64,000 nucleotides of DNA from Paenibacillus physcomitrellae (GTDB taxonomy: Bacteria > Bacillota > Bacilli > Paenibacillales > Paenibacillaceae), in NCBI RefSeq assembly GCF_002240225.1, contig NZ_CP022584.1, positions 4,689,850 to 4,753,849 on the forward strand, read 5' to 3'. Below the pieces are notes generated by a model that ran no database searches, was not told the DNA's origin, and was given only the letters and a program-made list of their open reading frames with translations. Shown here one piece after another: positions 33,908 through 43,266 of the stretch; positions within the stretch are counted from its first letter, which is position 1; the number at the start of each line of letters is the position of its first letter. The position numbers and the translations under genes were made by a program.

Positions 33908-35320
33908 ATGTACCCACCTAGATCAGCAAAATACAAACAGAAAAAAAAGCAGAAACAGCAGCGGCAAACGAAGGTTTGGTCGATCATTAACCTTACGCTT
34001 ATTGTCGCCGTTTGTTTGGTAGGCCTTTATATTTATTACAGTTCAAACGATGCAACCACGGCAGATTCGGGCCCGGCGGCATCTGATTCCGGAAACGGGA
34101 CAGAATCATCGCAATCCGGGACTTCGGGAGACCATGGAACGAATTCGGGAACGGGATCAGTCGATGGCCAAGGTTCATCAAATCAGTCGTCCTCACCGGA
34201 CGAAACAGGCTCCAATCCGGCTGGAGCTTCCGATCGTACCTCAAACAGCGGATCCCAGGACGGCAGTGCCAATCCTGATCCTTCCGGCAGGGGTTCCTCC
34301 GTAGCGGCGGGAACAAACCCGGTATCCCAGAATTCGGAGCAAGGTCAGCCTGCTGGCAATACGTCTGCAGGTTCTCCCGACGATTTGGTCCTTCACTTTG
34401 GCGGGGATACGCTGTTTTCTGGCAAAGCGGAGACAAAGCTGGAGAACGCCGGATATGATTATCCGTTTCAATACGTGAACAGCTTGTTTACACAGGACGA
34501 TCTGACCGTGCTCAATCTGGAAACGCCTGTTACTTACGGCGGCAAAGGAGCATCGGATAAGCAGTATGTCTTCAAGTCCTCACCGAAAGCGCTGGAGGCG
34601 ATGGCGGAAGCAGGAGTGGATGCCGTGAACCTGGCGAACAACCACACGCTGGATCAAGGGGAGGAAGGACTTCTCGATACGCTTGATCATTTGAAAAATG
34701 CAGGCATCGCCTCGGTTGGAGCTGGCGTTAATGCCGATCAGGCTTATGCTCCCCAATATTTTGAACGCAAGGGGATCAAAATCGCCCTGTTCGGCTTCAG
34801 CCGCGTGCTGCCGAAAGCCGACTGGGCGGCCGGCGCAAGCAAACCAGGCATCGCCGGGGTTTATGACCCGACCCGGGCTTATGCGGCCATTAAAGCTGCG
34901 CGCCAAAAAGCCGATCTTATCCTTGTCATTACGCATTGGGGTAAGGAGCGTGTGCAGCAGTTTGACGACACGCAAACGGCTCTGGCCCACGGGTTGATCG
35001 ATGCGGGCGCCGATCTGGTCATCGGCGGGCATCCTCATGTCCTCCAAGGGCTGGAGCAATATAAAGGAAAATGGATTGCCTACAGCACAGGCAACTTCAT
35101 CTTTACCCGGTCAACTAATGAGAAAACCTGGGAAACCGCCGTGTTCGAAGCCCGCTGCAGCAAGTCGGGCAGCTGCGGTATGAAGCTTATTCCTTATACA
35201 GCCGAGCTGGCCCAGCCGGTGCCGATGCAGGCTGAAGACGCGGCCAAGCTGCTGCAGGAGATTCAATCCCTATCCCCCGGGGTAACCGTTGACAAGGCAG
35301 GGAATGTTTCAGCAGGGTGA
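33908..35320 (+). CDS. CapA family protein (membrane-anchored metallophosphatase-like)
   Basis: 470 aa. A basic N-terminus (KQKKKQKQQRQTK) leads to one TM helix (about 25-45), then a 110-aa Ser/Gly/Asn-rich linker (about 48-155), then a PGA_cap/CapA domain (about 158-440) with HFGGDTLFSG, NLANNHTLDQG, GHPHVLQG and STGNFIF. Family members take part in poly-gamma-glutamate capsule or wall polymer export; no pgs/cap genes are adjacent, so the role is open. The long linker fits a protein that reaches across the wall. GAGGAGTG precedes the ATG. Confidence 0.9.
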   Translation: MYPPRSAKYKQKKKQKQQRQTKVWSIINLTLIVAVCLVGLYIYYSSNDATTADSGPAASDSGNGTESSQSGTSGDHGTNSGTGSVDGQGSSNQSSSPDETGSNPAGASDRTSNSGSQDGSANPDPSGRGSSVAAGTNPVSQNSEQGQPAGNTSAGSPDDLVLHFGGDTLFSGKAETKLENAGYDYPFQYVNSLFTQDDLTVLNLETPVTYGGKGASDKQYVFKSSPKALEAMAEAGVDAVNLANNHTLDQGEEGLLDTLDHLKNAGIASVGAGVNADQAYAPQYFERKGIKIALFGFSRVLPKADWAAGASKPGIAGVYDPTRAYAAIKAARQKADLILVITHWGKERVQQFDDTQTALAHGLIDAGADLVIGGHPHVLQGLEQYKGKWIAYSTGNFIFTRSTNEKTWETAVFEARCSKSGSCGMKLIPYTAELAQPVPMQAEDAAKLLQEIQSLSPGVTVDKAGNVSAG

Positions 35321-35364
35321 GGACCGGTTAGGACATAACCGTAGCGCAATAAGCGAACAAGCCA

Positions 35365-35416
<52 letters not shown>

Positions 35417-35472
35417 TTATCTTGGAGAGAGAAAAATAAAGTCGCTGTCCCTGCGGAAGGGAGCGAACGGAG

Positions 35473-36252
35473 ATGAACCGATATTGTGCCGCCCACCGGG
35501 GCTACTCCGGTGTAGCACCTGAGAATACGATGGCTGCAGTACGCATGGCCATGGAAGAACCTTGCGTAACCTGGATGGAAGTGGACGTGCAGATGTCCAA
35601 GGATGGCATTCCGGTCATTATCCATGATTTTTCGGTGAACCGGACGACGAGCGGACGCGGGCTTGTCCGCGAGAAGACGCTCGCGCAGCTGAAGAAGCTG
35701 GATGCCGGAAGCTGGAAGTCTTCTTTCTATGCCGGTGAGAAAATTATGACTCTGGATGAGCTTTTGGACACCGTTAAAGGAAGATTGAAGCTCAATCTCG
35801 AAATAAAAACTCAGGAAGGGATGTATCCCGGCCTGGAGAAAAAAATGATTCAAGCCGTAAGAAGCCGGGAAATGCAGCAGGATGTCGTCATGACTTCCTT
35901 TGATGTCAATGCGCTCGGCAAAGTGAAATTTGAGGATCCCGAGATTCAAACCGGGCTGATTTCGGACCGGCGCACGCCGGAGCTTTTTCGGAGACTGAAG
36001 GACCTGGGATGTAATTTCTTATCGATGGCGCACCGGAAGATTGACGACAGGCTGGTTGCAGAAGCCATAAGGAAAGAGGTCCGGATTATGGCCTGGACGG
36101 TGGACCGGCCCCAGTCGATGCTCAGGCTGGCTGCGCTGGATCGGAACATTCTGATCTGCACCAACAAGCCGGGTGTATTCCGGGAAACTTTTATTGAACC
36201 TGCGGCAATCAAACCAAGAAGAAAATGGTGGAGACTGGGAGGCAGATTGTAA
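35473..36252 (+). CDS. Glycerophosphodiester phosphodiesterase, second paralogue
   Basis: 259-aa cytoplasmic GDPD. Signature CAAHRGYSGVAPENTMAA, metal ligands in WMEVDVQMSKDG and catalytic His in PVIIHDFSVN; second Glu in LNLEIKT. It is about as far from the 865-1602 paralogue as from other family members by eye. GGGAGCGAACGGAG precedes the ATG. TAATG overlap with the next gene shows it is in an operon with a FAH-family hydrolase and DUF92 protein. The 7-mer array lies 58 bp before its start. Confidence 0.94.
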   Translation: MNRYCAAHRGYSGVAPENTMAAVRMAMEEPCVTWMEVDVQMSKDGIPVIIHDFSVNRTTSGRGLVREKTLAQLKKLDAGSWKSSFYAGEKIMTLDELLDTVKGRLKLNLEIKTQEGMYPGLEKKMIQAVRSREMQQDVVMTSFDVNALGKVKFEDPEIQTGLISDRRTPELFRRLKDLGCNFLSMAHRKIDDRLVAEAIRKEVRIMAWTVDRPQSMLRLAALDRNILICTNKPGVFRETFIEPAAIKPRRKWWRLGGRL

Positions 36253-36878
36253 TGGTGCAAAATGTTTATTGTGTCGGGAGAAATTATAAGCTTCACGCAG
36301 AGGAACTGGGCAACGAAGTGCCTACCGAACCGATGATTTTTCTGAAACCGAGCCATGCGGTGGTCAAAGCGGACGGCAGAGAGCTGCCGTTTCCCGCGGA
36401 TCAGGGAGAAATCCATTATGAAACGGAGCTTGTCATCCGTATCGGACGCCCTTATGAGAAAGGCATGGCTGTCCAGGACCTGGTCGACGTAGCGGCTCTG
36501 GGCATTGATTTTACGCTGCGGGACGTGCAGTCCATTTTGAAAAAGAAAGGCCAGCCGTGGACGGCAGCCAAAGGGTTTCTGCATTCGGCACCGATAACGT
36601 CCTATTTTGCCTTCCCGGACAAGGAGGAGCTGGAAAGCAAGGATTTCACTTTGCTGCTTAACGGCAAAGAAGCCCAGCGCGGCAACGTCAAAAATATGAT
36701 CTTCTCCCTGCAGGTCATCGTGGATTATATCGCCGAGCATTACGGCCTTGGCGAAGGCGACTTGATCTTCACGGGTACGCCGGAAGGCGTTGGTCCTGTG
36801 GCTAAAGGAGACAAGCTTGAGCTGGCCTGGGACGGCCAAGTTCTGGGCTCCTGCATCATCGGCAGCAAGGAGAGCTAG
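36252..36878 (+). CDS. Fumarylacetoacetate hydrolase family protein
   Basis: 208-aa FAH-fold enzyme of the short acylpyruvase/oxaloacetate-decarboxylase type. It has CVGRNYKLHAEELGN, metal ligands in EIHYETELVIRIG (Glu) and IDFTLRDVQ (Asp), and FTGTPEGVGPV. Substrate unknown. ATG at 36252 overlaps the GDPD stop by one base, with GGGAGG upstream; translation is coupled. Confidence 0.9.
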   Translation: MVQNVYCVGRNYKLHAEELGNEVPTEPMIFLKPSHAVVKADGRELPFPADQGEIHYETELVIRIGRPYEKGMAVQDLVDVAALGIDFTLRDVQSILKKKGQPWTAAKGFLHSAPITSYFAFPDKEELESKDFTLLLNGKEAQRGNVKNMIFSLQVIVDYIAEHYGLGEGDLIFTGTPEGVGPVAKGDKLELAWDGQVLGSCIIGSKES

Positions 36879-36881
36879 AGC

Positions 36882-37721
36882 GTGCTTCACTGGCTGATCG
36901 GCTTTGCGGGAGCGGCGGTGATAGCGGGTCTTGCTTACTTGAAACGTTCCCTGTCGCTGTCCGGTCTGATTGCGGCCGTGATCATGGGGACGATCTATTA
37001 CGGAGCAGGCAGCGCCTTCTGGTTTGGGATTTTGCTCGTCTTTTTCATTACGTCAACCGTGCTGTCCAAATGGAAGAAGGACCGGAAAAGCGAGCTGGAG
37101 AAATCGTATGCTAAAACCGGAACACGCGATGCCGGTCAGGTGTTCGCCAACGGCGGACTTGGTATGCTGATCTGTCTCGGCTATGTGATTGCTCCTAGTT
37201 TGTTGTGGGTTTATGTTTTTGTCGGCGTCATGGCGACGGTAACGTCCGATACCTGGGCGACGGAGCTTGGCGGCCTCAGCCGCAAACCTCCACGTTCGGT
37301 GCTGACGGGCCGGGTGGTGCCTAAAGGCACTTCCGGCGGCGTCTCGCTTATGGGCAATGCCGCCTCATTGGCCGGCGGCTTGTGCATCGGGCTTTCCGCC
37401 TGGCTGCTCCTGCAGCTCGGCGGAGGTTTTTCAACTGTGGGAGCGGTGGGAGCGTGGGCGCTTTCGCTGCCGGGGCTGCTGCTGTCAGGCGGTATCGGCG
37501 GTTTTGCCGGAGCCATGGCCGATTCCGTGCTGGGAGCAACGGTCCAGAAGATGTACCGCTGTCCCATTTGCAGACAGGTCGTGGAAGTGGAGCGTCATTG
37601 CGGGCACGATACGGAATTGTACCGCGGCTGGTCCTGGATGACCAATGATGCGGTCAATTTGATCAGCTCCGCTGTAGGAGGACTGGTCGCTTTAGGGCTG
37701 GGCTTCGGGTTAGGTACTTGA
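36882..37721 (+). CDS. DUF92 membrane protein
   Basis: 279-aa integral membrane protein, about six to seven TM segments, of the DUF92/TMEM19 family, whose plant member VTE6 is a phytyl-phosphate kinase. Conserved parts are TVTSDTWATELGGLSRKPPRS and GGVSLMGNAASLAGG. A CPICRQVVEVERHCGH stretch near residue 225 could bind zinc. GTG start 3 nt after the FAH stop with GGAGAG upstream. The bacterial substrate is unknown; a polyprenyl phosphate is a fair guess. Confidence 0.87.
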   Translation: MLHWLIGFAGAAVIAGLAYLKRSLSLSGLIAAVIMGTIYYGAGSAFWFGILLVFFITSTVLSKWKKDRKSELEKSYAKTGTRDAGQVFANGGLGMLICLGYVIAPSLLWVYVFVGVMATVTSDTWATELGGLSRKPPRSVLTGRVVPKGTSGGVSLMGNAASLAGGLCIGLSAWLLLQLGGGFSTVGAVGAWALSLPGLLLSGGIGGFAGAMADSVLGATVQKMYRCPICRQVVEVERHCGHDTELYRGWSWMTNDAVNLISSAVGGLVALGLGFGLGT

Positions 37722-37739
37722 CCCGGCCCGGCTTTTTTA
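37705..37739 (+). terminator. Terminator overlapping the DUF92 stop codon
   Basis: CGGGT and ACCCG arms with an 10-nt loop, then CCCGGC and TTTTTT. Confidence 0.6.
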
Positions 37740-37841
37740 AGTATAAAGAAGGGTAAGTATAACAGTCTTGACTGCCAGAGTTTTTGGGGAACCTTGTTTG
37801 CTCCTGGACTCTTCTGGCGTTGAACGTAAATTTTGCACACC

Positions 37842-37864
37842 GTTTATTCCCGAGCGGAATAAAC
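37842..37864 (+). promoter_or_regulatory. Stem-loop in the leader of the ABC-F gene
   Basis: GTTTATTCC-CGAGC-GGAATAAAC, a perfect 9-bp stem with 5-nt loop ending 28 nt before the start codon. Leader structures often control ABC-F genes; no T-run follows, so it is not a terminator. Confidence 0.45.
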
Positions 37865-37891
37865 AGCAAAGCGGGAAGGCAAGGAGAACAG

Positions 37892-39868
37892 ATGAACATA
37901 TTAACGGCCGAAGGGCTATCCAAAAGTTACGGAGAAAAGGTTTTATTTGAAGGCGCCTCATTTGGCATGGAGGATCAGGATAAAATCGGGCTTGTCGGCG
38001 TTAACGGCACGGGCAAGTCGACTTTTTTGAAAGTGATCGCCGGGCTGGACAGTCCGGATGCAGGAAAGGTTGCCGTCAATAACGACGTAAGAATCCGCTA
38101 CCTGGCTCAGAATCCTGACTTCGATCCGGAAATGACGGTGCTCCAGCAGGTCTTCCGCGGGGAAGGTGAAGAGCTGCGCTGCGTTTACGAATATATGGAG
38201 ACATTGAGAGAGCTGGAACAGGGCGGGGACAACGAGGTTTTGCAGGAGAAGCTCGTCCGTCTCGGCCAAACGATGGACCGCCTTCAGGCTTGGCAGCTGG
38301 AGAGCGAAGCGAAAAGCGTTTTATCCAAGCTGGGCATTCACGATTTTCACCGAAAAATGGGCGAGCTGTCCGGCGGACAGCGCAAGCGGGTGGCGATGGC
38401 AACGGCTCTTATTCAGCCGTCCGAGCTGCTCATTCTGGACGAGCCTACCAACCATATCGACAACGCGTCCGTAGCATGGCTGGAGCAATACCTGCAGAAA
38501 CGCCGCGGCGCTTTGCTGATGATTACGCACGACCGTTATTTCCTTGACCGGGTCTGCGACGTCATGCTGGAGCTGGATCAGGGCAAGCTGTACCGCTATG
38601 AGGCCAATTACAGCCGGTTTCTAGAGCTGAAGGCGGACCGGGAGGAACGCGAGGCGTCGGCCGAGCAAAAGAGGCAGAACCTGCTGCGCAATGAGCTGGC
38701 CTGGATCCGCAGGGGGGCCAAAGCCCGATCCACCAAACAAAAAGCGCGGATCGACCGCTTTGAGAAGCTGGTCGAGCAGGCGCCCGGCCAGAAGGCGGCT
38801 TCGCTCGACATGTCGGTAGCTTCCTCCCGCCTGGGCCGCAAGATTCTGGAGATTTCGGAGCTGCATTATGAGGTGGAAGGCCGCACGCTGATCGGCGATT
38901 TGACCTACACCGCGGTGCCGCAGGACCGGGTCGGCATCGTCGGGCCCAACGGCAGCGGCAAATCGACGCTGCTGAATCTGATCGCCGGCAGGCTGCAGCC
39001 GGGTCAAGGTTACATTGAGCTGGGGCAGACGGTCAAGCTCGGATACTACACGCAGGAGCATCAGGAGATGAAAGCTGAGCAGCGCGTGATCGAATACATC
39101 AAAGAAGAAGCGGAAGTGGTAACGACGGCCGACGGATCGCGCATCACGGCTTCACAGATGCTGGAACGATTCCTGTTCCCGTCCGCGCTGCAGTGGACGC
39201 CGATCGGCAAACTTTCAGGAGGAGAGAAACGTCGCCTGTACCTGCTGCGCGTACTGATGGGCGCGCCGAACGTCTTGCTCCTGGACGAACCGACAAATGA
39301 TCTGGACATTCAAACGTTAAGCGTGCTGGAGGCTTATCTGGATGAATTTCCGGGAGCCGTGTTTACGGTATCGCATGACCGCTTTTTCCTGGACCGCACG
39401 GTCGATAAAATCATGGCCTTCGAAGGCGGCGGCCGGATTGCCGTTCATGTCGGCAATTACAGCGAATACGCCGAACGCACGGGCGGCGAAGGCGGATCCG
39501 CAGCAGCCGGGAATGCCGGTGTGGGCGCTGCTCAAGCGGCCTCCGCTTCAAAGGGCGGCGCTTCCTCCGGAAGCAGCGGTGTTGGCAGCGGTGGCGGCGG
39601 GCGGGATGGCTCGTCCCAGCGCAGCGAAAAGCTGAAGTTCAGCTATAATGAGCAGCGCGAATTCGATGCCATAGACGGGCTTGTCGAAGCGGCCGAGCAG
39701 GAGCTTGAGCGCATAACCTCCGAGATGGAACAAGCGGTCAGCGATGCAGCCCTGCTGCAGGAGCTGATGAAGCAGCAGCAGACGGCCGAAGCCGAGCTTG
39801 AGCGCCTCATGGAGCGCTGGACGTATTTGAACGAGCTTGCGGAGCGGATTGAAGCGCAGCGGGGGTAG
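37892..39868 (+). CDS. ABC-F family ATPase, Uup/YfmR-like
   Basis: 658 aa, two ABC domains without membrane segments: Walker A GVNGTGKSTFL and signature LSGGQRKRVAMA in the first, Walker A GPNGSGKSTLL and LSGGEKRRLYLL in the second. The linker with ELAWIRRGAKARSTKQKARI is typical of Uup. After the second domain comes a Gly/Ser/Ala-rich low-complexity spacer (about 540-578) and a C-terminal coiled coil (about 590-655), as in Uup. These proteins act on stalled ribosomes. ATG at 37892 with AAGGAGA; the frame extends 36 codons upstream across the leader stem and is rejected. Confidence 0.93.
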   Translation: MNILTAEGLSKSYGEKVLFEGASFGMEDQDKIGLVGVNGTGKSTFLKVIAGLDSPDAGKVAVNNDVRIRYLAQNPDFDPEMTVLQQVFRGEGEELRCVYEYMETLRELEQGGDNEVLQEKLVRLGQTMDRLQAWQLESEAKSVLSKLGIHDFHRKMGELSGGQRKRVAMATALIQPSELLILDEPTNHIDNASVAWLEQYLQKRRGALLMITHDRYFLDRVCDVMLELDQGKLYRYEANYSRFLELKADREEREASAEQKRQNLLRNELAWIRRGAKARSTKQKARIDRFEKLVEQAPGQKAASLDMSVASSRLGRKILEISELHYEVEGRTLIGDLTYTAVPQDRVGIVGPNGSGKSTLLNLIAGRLQPGQGYIELGQTVKLGYYTQEHQEMKAEQRVIEYIKEEAEVVTTADGSRITASQMLERFLFPSALQWTPIGKLSGGEKRRLYLLRVLMGAPNVLLLDEPTNDLDIQTLSVLEAYLDEFPGAVFTVSHDRFFLDRTVDKIMAFEGGGRIAVHVGNYSEYAERTGGEGGSAAAGNAGVGAAQAASASKGGASSGSSGVGSGGGGRDGSSQRSEKLKFSYNEQREFDAIDGLVEAAEQELERITSEMEQAVSDAALLQELMKQQQTAEAELERLMERWTYLNELAERIEAQRG

Positions 39869-39909
39869 AACTAGAATAATCAACTCATAATTTTAATAAG
39901 TTTCGACTT

Positions 39910-39950
39910 AAAACGGCGGCAGCCTGGAAATGGGCTGCCGCCGTTTGGTT
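39910..39950. terminator. Bidirectional terminator, ABC-F / serS
   Basis: AAACGGCGGCAGCC and GGCTGCCGCCGTTT perfect arms. Confidence 0.88.
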
Positions 39951-39998
39951 TATGATCCATTTTGGGGATTGGCCGATCAAGAAGCCTTATCTCTCCGT

Positions 39999-41291
39999 CT
40001 AGGGTTGCCGGCTCGGATTCAAAACCTCCCGCCCGCCCATATAAGGCCGCAGCGCCAGCGGAATATAAACGGATCCGTCCTCGCGCTGATGATTCTCCAG
40101 CAGGGGAATGAGAATGCGGGGCGTTGCTACGGCCGTGTTGTTCAGCGTATGGCAGAATTGAAGACAGCCGTCCTCCTCGCGGTAGCGGATGTTGGAACGC
40201 CGGGCTTGAAAGTCTTGCAGGTTGGACGACGAATGGGTTTCGCCGTAGCTGCCCCGGCTCGGCATCCACGTTTCAATATCGAATTGCTTGTAGGTCTTTT
40301 GCGACATGTCGCCGGTGCATACGGCCATGACCTGGTAAGGAAGCTCAAGCAGCTGAAGGATTTCTTCGGCGTTGGCCGTGATCTCCTGCAGCAGGGCTTC
40401 CGACAGCGCCGGGTCATTGCGGCATATGACCACCTGTTCCACCTTCGAAAACTGATGCACCCGGTACAATCCGCTGGTATCGCGGCCCGCCGAGCCGACT
40501 TCGCTGCGGAAGCAGACCGAAGCCGAGGCGGCTTTGACCGGTCCTTGGCTCAAGTCCACTAGGTCCCCGCTAAAATACCCGATCAGAGGAACCTCCGAAG
40601 TGCCGACGAGCCAGCGCTCCTCCCCGGCAATCGGGTAGGTCTGGTCTTCGCCCAGCGGGAAAAAGCCCGTATTTACCATGGCTTCCCGCCCCACCATCAA
40701 CGGTACCTCGAGGAAATCAAACCCTTTGCGCTCCAGCACGTCCAGGGCAAGCTGCTGCACAGCCCGCTGGAGACGAAAGCCGTCGCCCTTCAGATAATAA
40801 TTTCGGCTCCCGGCAACCTTCACCCCGCGCTGAGTGTCCAGAATACCGAGCATACGGCCCAGTTCTACATGATCGCGGAGCTCGAACCCGAACTCCGGCG
40901 GCAGGCCCCAGCTTCTCACCTTCACATTGTCCGCATCCGATACCCCAACCGGCGTATCCTGCGATACGATGTTAGGCACGAGCAGCAGCAGGCGTTTAAA
41001 TTCGGAGTCGGCCTGGCTGTACGCTATCTCCGTTTCCTGAATCCGTCGCTTGTTATCAGCAATTTCCGCCCTTAACAGATCGGATTTTGCCTGTCCATCA
41101 CGCTGCATCGCCGCCCGAATCTCTTCCGTAAGCCTGTTCCTGTTTTGCCTGAGCCGTTCCAGCTCCGCCAGTTCGGCTCTTCTGTTCTTATCCCGTTCCA
41201 GCAGCTCCTTGACCGACAGCGAAATCCCTTTGCGGTCTGCGGTTTGCTGCACCTCGTCCGCATGCTCCCGAATCCATTTCATGTCTAACAT
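39999..41291 (-). CDS. serS: Seryl-tRNA synthetase
   Basis: 430-aa class II synthetase. The N-terminal long coiled-coil arm that holds the tRNA-Ser variable arm spans about 30-105; catalytic motif 2 is FRSEVGSAGRDTSGLYRVHQF-type and motif 3 is PRILIPLLENHQ; TSEVPL binds serine. AAAGGAGA precedes the ATG. A T-box leader lies directly upstream, so expression follows uncharged tRNA-Ser. Confidence 0.97.
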   Translation of the reverse strand: MLDMKWIREHADEVQQTADRKGISLSVKELLERDKNRRAELAELERLRQNRNRLTEEIRAAMQRDGQAKSDLLRAEIADNKRRIQETEIAYSQADSEFKRLLLLVPNIVSQDTPVGVSDADNVKVRSWGLPPEFGFELRDHVELGRMLGILDTQRGVKVAGSRNYYLKGDGFRLQRAVQQLALDVLERKGFDFLEVPLMVGREAMVNTGFFPLGEDQTYPIAGEERWLVGTSEVPLIGYFSGDLVDLSQGPVKAASASVCFRSEVGSAGRDTSGLYRVHQFSKVEQVVICRNDPALSEALLQEITANAEEILQLLELPYQVMAVCTGDMSQKTYKQFDIETWMPSRGSYGETHSSSNLQDFQARRSNIRYREEDGCLQFCHTLNNTAVATPRILIPLLENHQREDGSVYIPLALRPYMGGREVLNPSRQP

Positions 41292-41321
41292 TTCACACCG
41301 TCTCCTTTGTCCTGTAAAAAT

Positions 41322-41560
41322 ACAAAAAGCGCCCTCGTCTTTTGGGACGAGGAGCGCTTTGGACTCGCGGTGCCACCCAACTTGACCCTGCCGAGAAAGC
41401 GGCAGGATCCTCTTGGTTCCGCGGTAACGGGCGGTGCCGGTTAACTTAGGAGAGCAGATGCGTCAGCATACAGACTCTCTTGACGAGAACGCCTCCGAGT
41501 TGGAATCTCTTCACAGGCGTGATCCGAATATGATTTGTATCAGTATAGCTAAACAGAAGA
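41322..41560 (-). promoter_or_regulatory. T-box leader of serS
   Basis: On the minus strand the T-box core GGGTGGCACCGCG (rc of 41365-41377) is followed by the terminator AAAGCGCTCCTCGTC / GACGAGGGCGCTTTTT (41324-41361). Stem I lies further upstream; a candidate Ser specifier UCC (or UCU) is in CTCTCCTAAG at 41446-41454. The 5' limit is estimated. Confidence 0.9.
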
Positions 41561-41659
41561 GAGAAGGCAAGGGGCAGTTTAACAGGACTAACGGCTTTTG
41601 AGAAAATAGACGTCAGCGGATGTTCCCCTGAAACAGCCGATCTCGTTCCTGTTAGAAGA

Positions 41660-42691
41660 TTAGGCGTTGATGTAAGCACCAAGCAGACGAGCGGTATTGA
41701 TAACGGCTTGCTTGGTGGTCCGCTCCATCGCATGGGAAGCATGCACGCCAGGACCGATCAGCGCTGCACGGATATTATGGCCGGCGCGCAGCGCAGCCGA
41801 GGCGTCAGAGCCGTATTGCGGGTAAATATCGACCGCGTAAGGGATGTTTTCCTGTTTCGCCAGGTCGATCAATTTGCTGGTCATCTGGTAATCATAAGGC
41901 CCGCTGGAATCTTTGGCACAGATGGATACGTCCGTCTCCTTGCAGGACAGATCGTCGCCCATACAGCCCATATCCACGGCGATCATTTCTTCGATGCCTT
42001 CCGGAATATAGGCGGCTCCATGACCTACCTCCTCGTAGTTGGAGATCAGCATTACTACTTCACGTTTGGGCGTCCAGCCGCCTGTTGCGGCTGATTCGAG
42101 CAGACCAAATAGGGCTGCAACGCTCGCTTTATCATCGATGTGACGGGATTTCACGAAGCCGCTATCGGTCACGACAGCACGGGAGTCAAAAGAAATAAAA
42201 TCGCCGTTGTTGATACCAAGCTTGAGCACATCGTCTTTGCTGTTCACCAGCTCGTCGATGCGAACCTCCATGTTCTTCTCCACACGCGGAAACTCGCGGG
42301 CGTCACCGTATACGTGAACCGAAGGATGCGTGCTCATGATGGTGCCGGTATAGACTTTTCCGTCCCGGGTATGGATCTGGCAGTATTCATTTTCGATGCT
42401 TTGCATCATAAATCCGCCGACTGAAGAAATTTTAAGCGTACCCTGCGGCGAGATGGACCGGACGATGGCGCCTAACGTATCGACGTGGGCACTGAGACAA
42501 AGCGGGTTTGAGCTGCTTTCGCCTTTCAGGCGGAGAATGGCGCCGCCTTTGGCATTGAGTTCAAACGGAATACCCAGCTTGTCCGCTTCTTCTTGAATCA
42601 AATTAATAATGTGGTGCGTGAAGCCGCTTGGACTTGGGGTATCCAGCAGTTTCTTGAGCAGGGAAATGACGTAAGGTTCATTAATCTTCAT
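41660..42691 (-). CDS. M42-family metallopeptidase (glutamyl/deblocking aminopeptidase type)
   Basis: 343-aa cytoplasmic M42 aminopeptidase (YsdC/FrvX group). Metal and catalytic residues: His/Asp in LSAHVDTLGAIV, Glu-Glu in NYEEVGHGAAYIP, Asp in AVDMGCMGDD, final His in GPGVHASHAMER. Usually forms dodecameric TET particles that trim peptides. AGGAGG is 11 nt upstream of the ATG. The LapA-like gene is 29 nt upstream on the same strand. Confidence 0.93.
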   Translation of the reverse strand: MKINEPYVISLLKKLLDTPSPSGFTHHIINLIQEEADKLGIPFELNAKGGAILRLKGESSSNPLCLSAHVDTLGAIVRSISPQGTLKISSVGGFMMQSIENEYCQIHTRDGKVYTGTIMSTHPSVHVYGDAREFPRVEKNMEVRIDELVNSKDDVLKLGINNGDFISFDSRAVVTDSGFVKSRHIDDKASVAALFGLLESAATGGWTPKREVVMLISNYEEVGHGAAYIPEGIEEMIAVDMGCMGDDLSCKETDVSICAKDSSGPYDYQMTSKLIDLAKQENIPYAVDIYPQYGSDASAALRAGHNIRAALIGPGVHASHAMERTTKQAVINTARLLGAYINA

Positions 42692-42720
42692 GAATGAGAA
42701 AGCCTCCTATGTATAAATTA

Positions 42721-43122
42721 TCAGCGTCCAGTTTCCTTGTCATCGGCACTGGTCTGGCCGGGCGAGATCTGGCTGTCTTCAGCAGAAAGCGGAACAGAAC
42801 CAGCAGCAGAACCAGAGGAATCAGCAGGGCTGGAAGAATCGGCCGGCACCTTGTCCGGATCGTAGCCCGTTACTTCCTGAATATGAGCGAGTTTGGCATT
42901 CAGCTGTTTGATCTGGCGCTGCTGACGGTAACCGCGGTAAATCCCGAAGGCGCCAACGATAATACCGCCAAGCAGAACAGAGCCTAGAATCAGCAGAATC
43001 AAAGGCAGCTTCACAGAGCTGAACAATAAATTCACCTCAACCTGCTCGACGTTAATAACGGCAAAGACGGCGGTGATCAGGGCAAAGATTAAAGCCAGAA
43101 TCAAAGACCATTGAATTTTCAA
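42721..43122 (-). CDS. LapA-like (DUF1049) membrane protein
   Basis: 133 aa, two TM helices (about 5-28 and 40-62) in the DUF1049/LapA pattern (VFAVINVEQVEVNLLF, then LLILGSVLLGGIIVG), a basic amphipathic helix (RQQRQIKQLNAKLAH) and a Ser/Asp-rich cytosolic tail. In Bacillus the YrvD relative is of unknown role. TTG start with AAGGAGG 8 nt upstream. It could be cotranscribed with the M42 gene downstream. Confidence 0.85.
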   Translation of the reverse strand: MKIQWSLILALIFALITAVFAVINVEQVEVNLLFSSVKLPLILLILGSVLLGGIIVGAFGIYRGYRQQRQIKQLNAKLAHIQEVTGYDPDKVPADSSSPADSSGSAAGSVPLSAEDSQISPGQTSADDKETGR

Positions 43123-43211
43123 TAGAGAAACCTCCTTCTCTTAGCGCGGGCTGCGTCATCTTTAAGAGGGCTAACAACGTCTTTAAGATGGTAACAGCAT
43201 CTGTAAAAAGT

Positions 43212-43244
43212 ATAAAATCCCTCACCCCGGGGGCAAGGGATTTA
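43212..43244 (-). terminator. Terminator of pepF
   Basis: AAATCCCT and AGGGATTT arms, inner CCCC/GGGG, followed on the minus strand by TTTTAT. Confidence 0.75.
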
Positions 43245-43266
43245 TTTAACACCGTTCTACCTGCGA

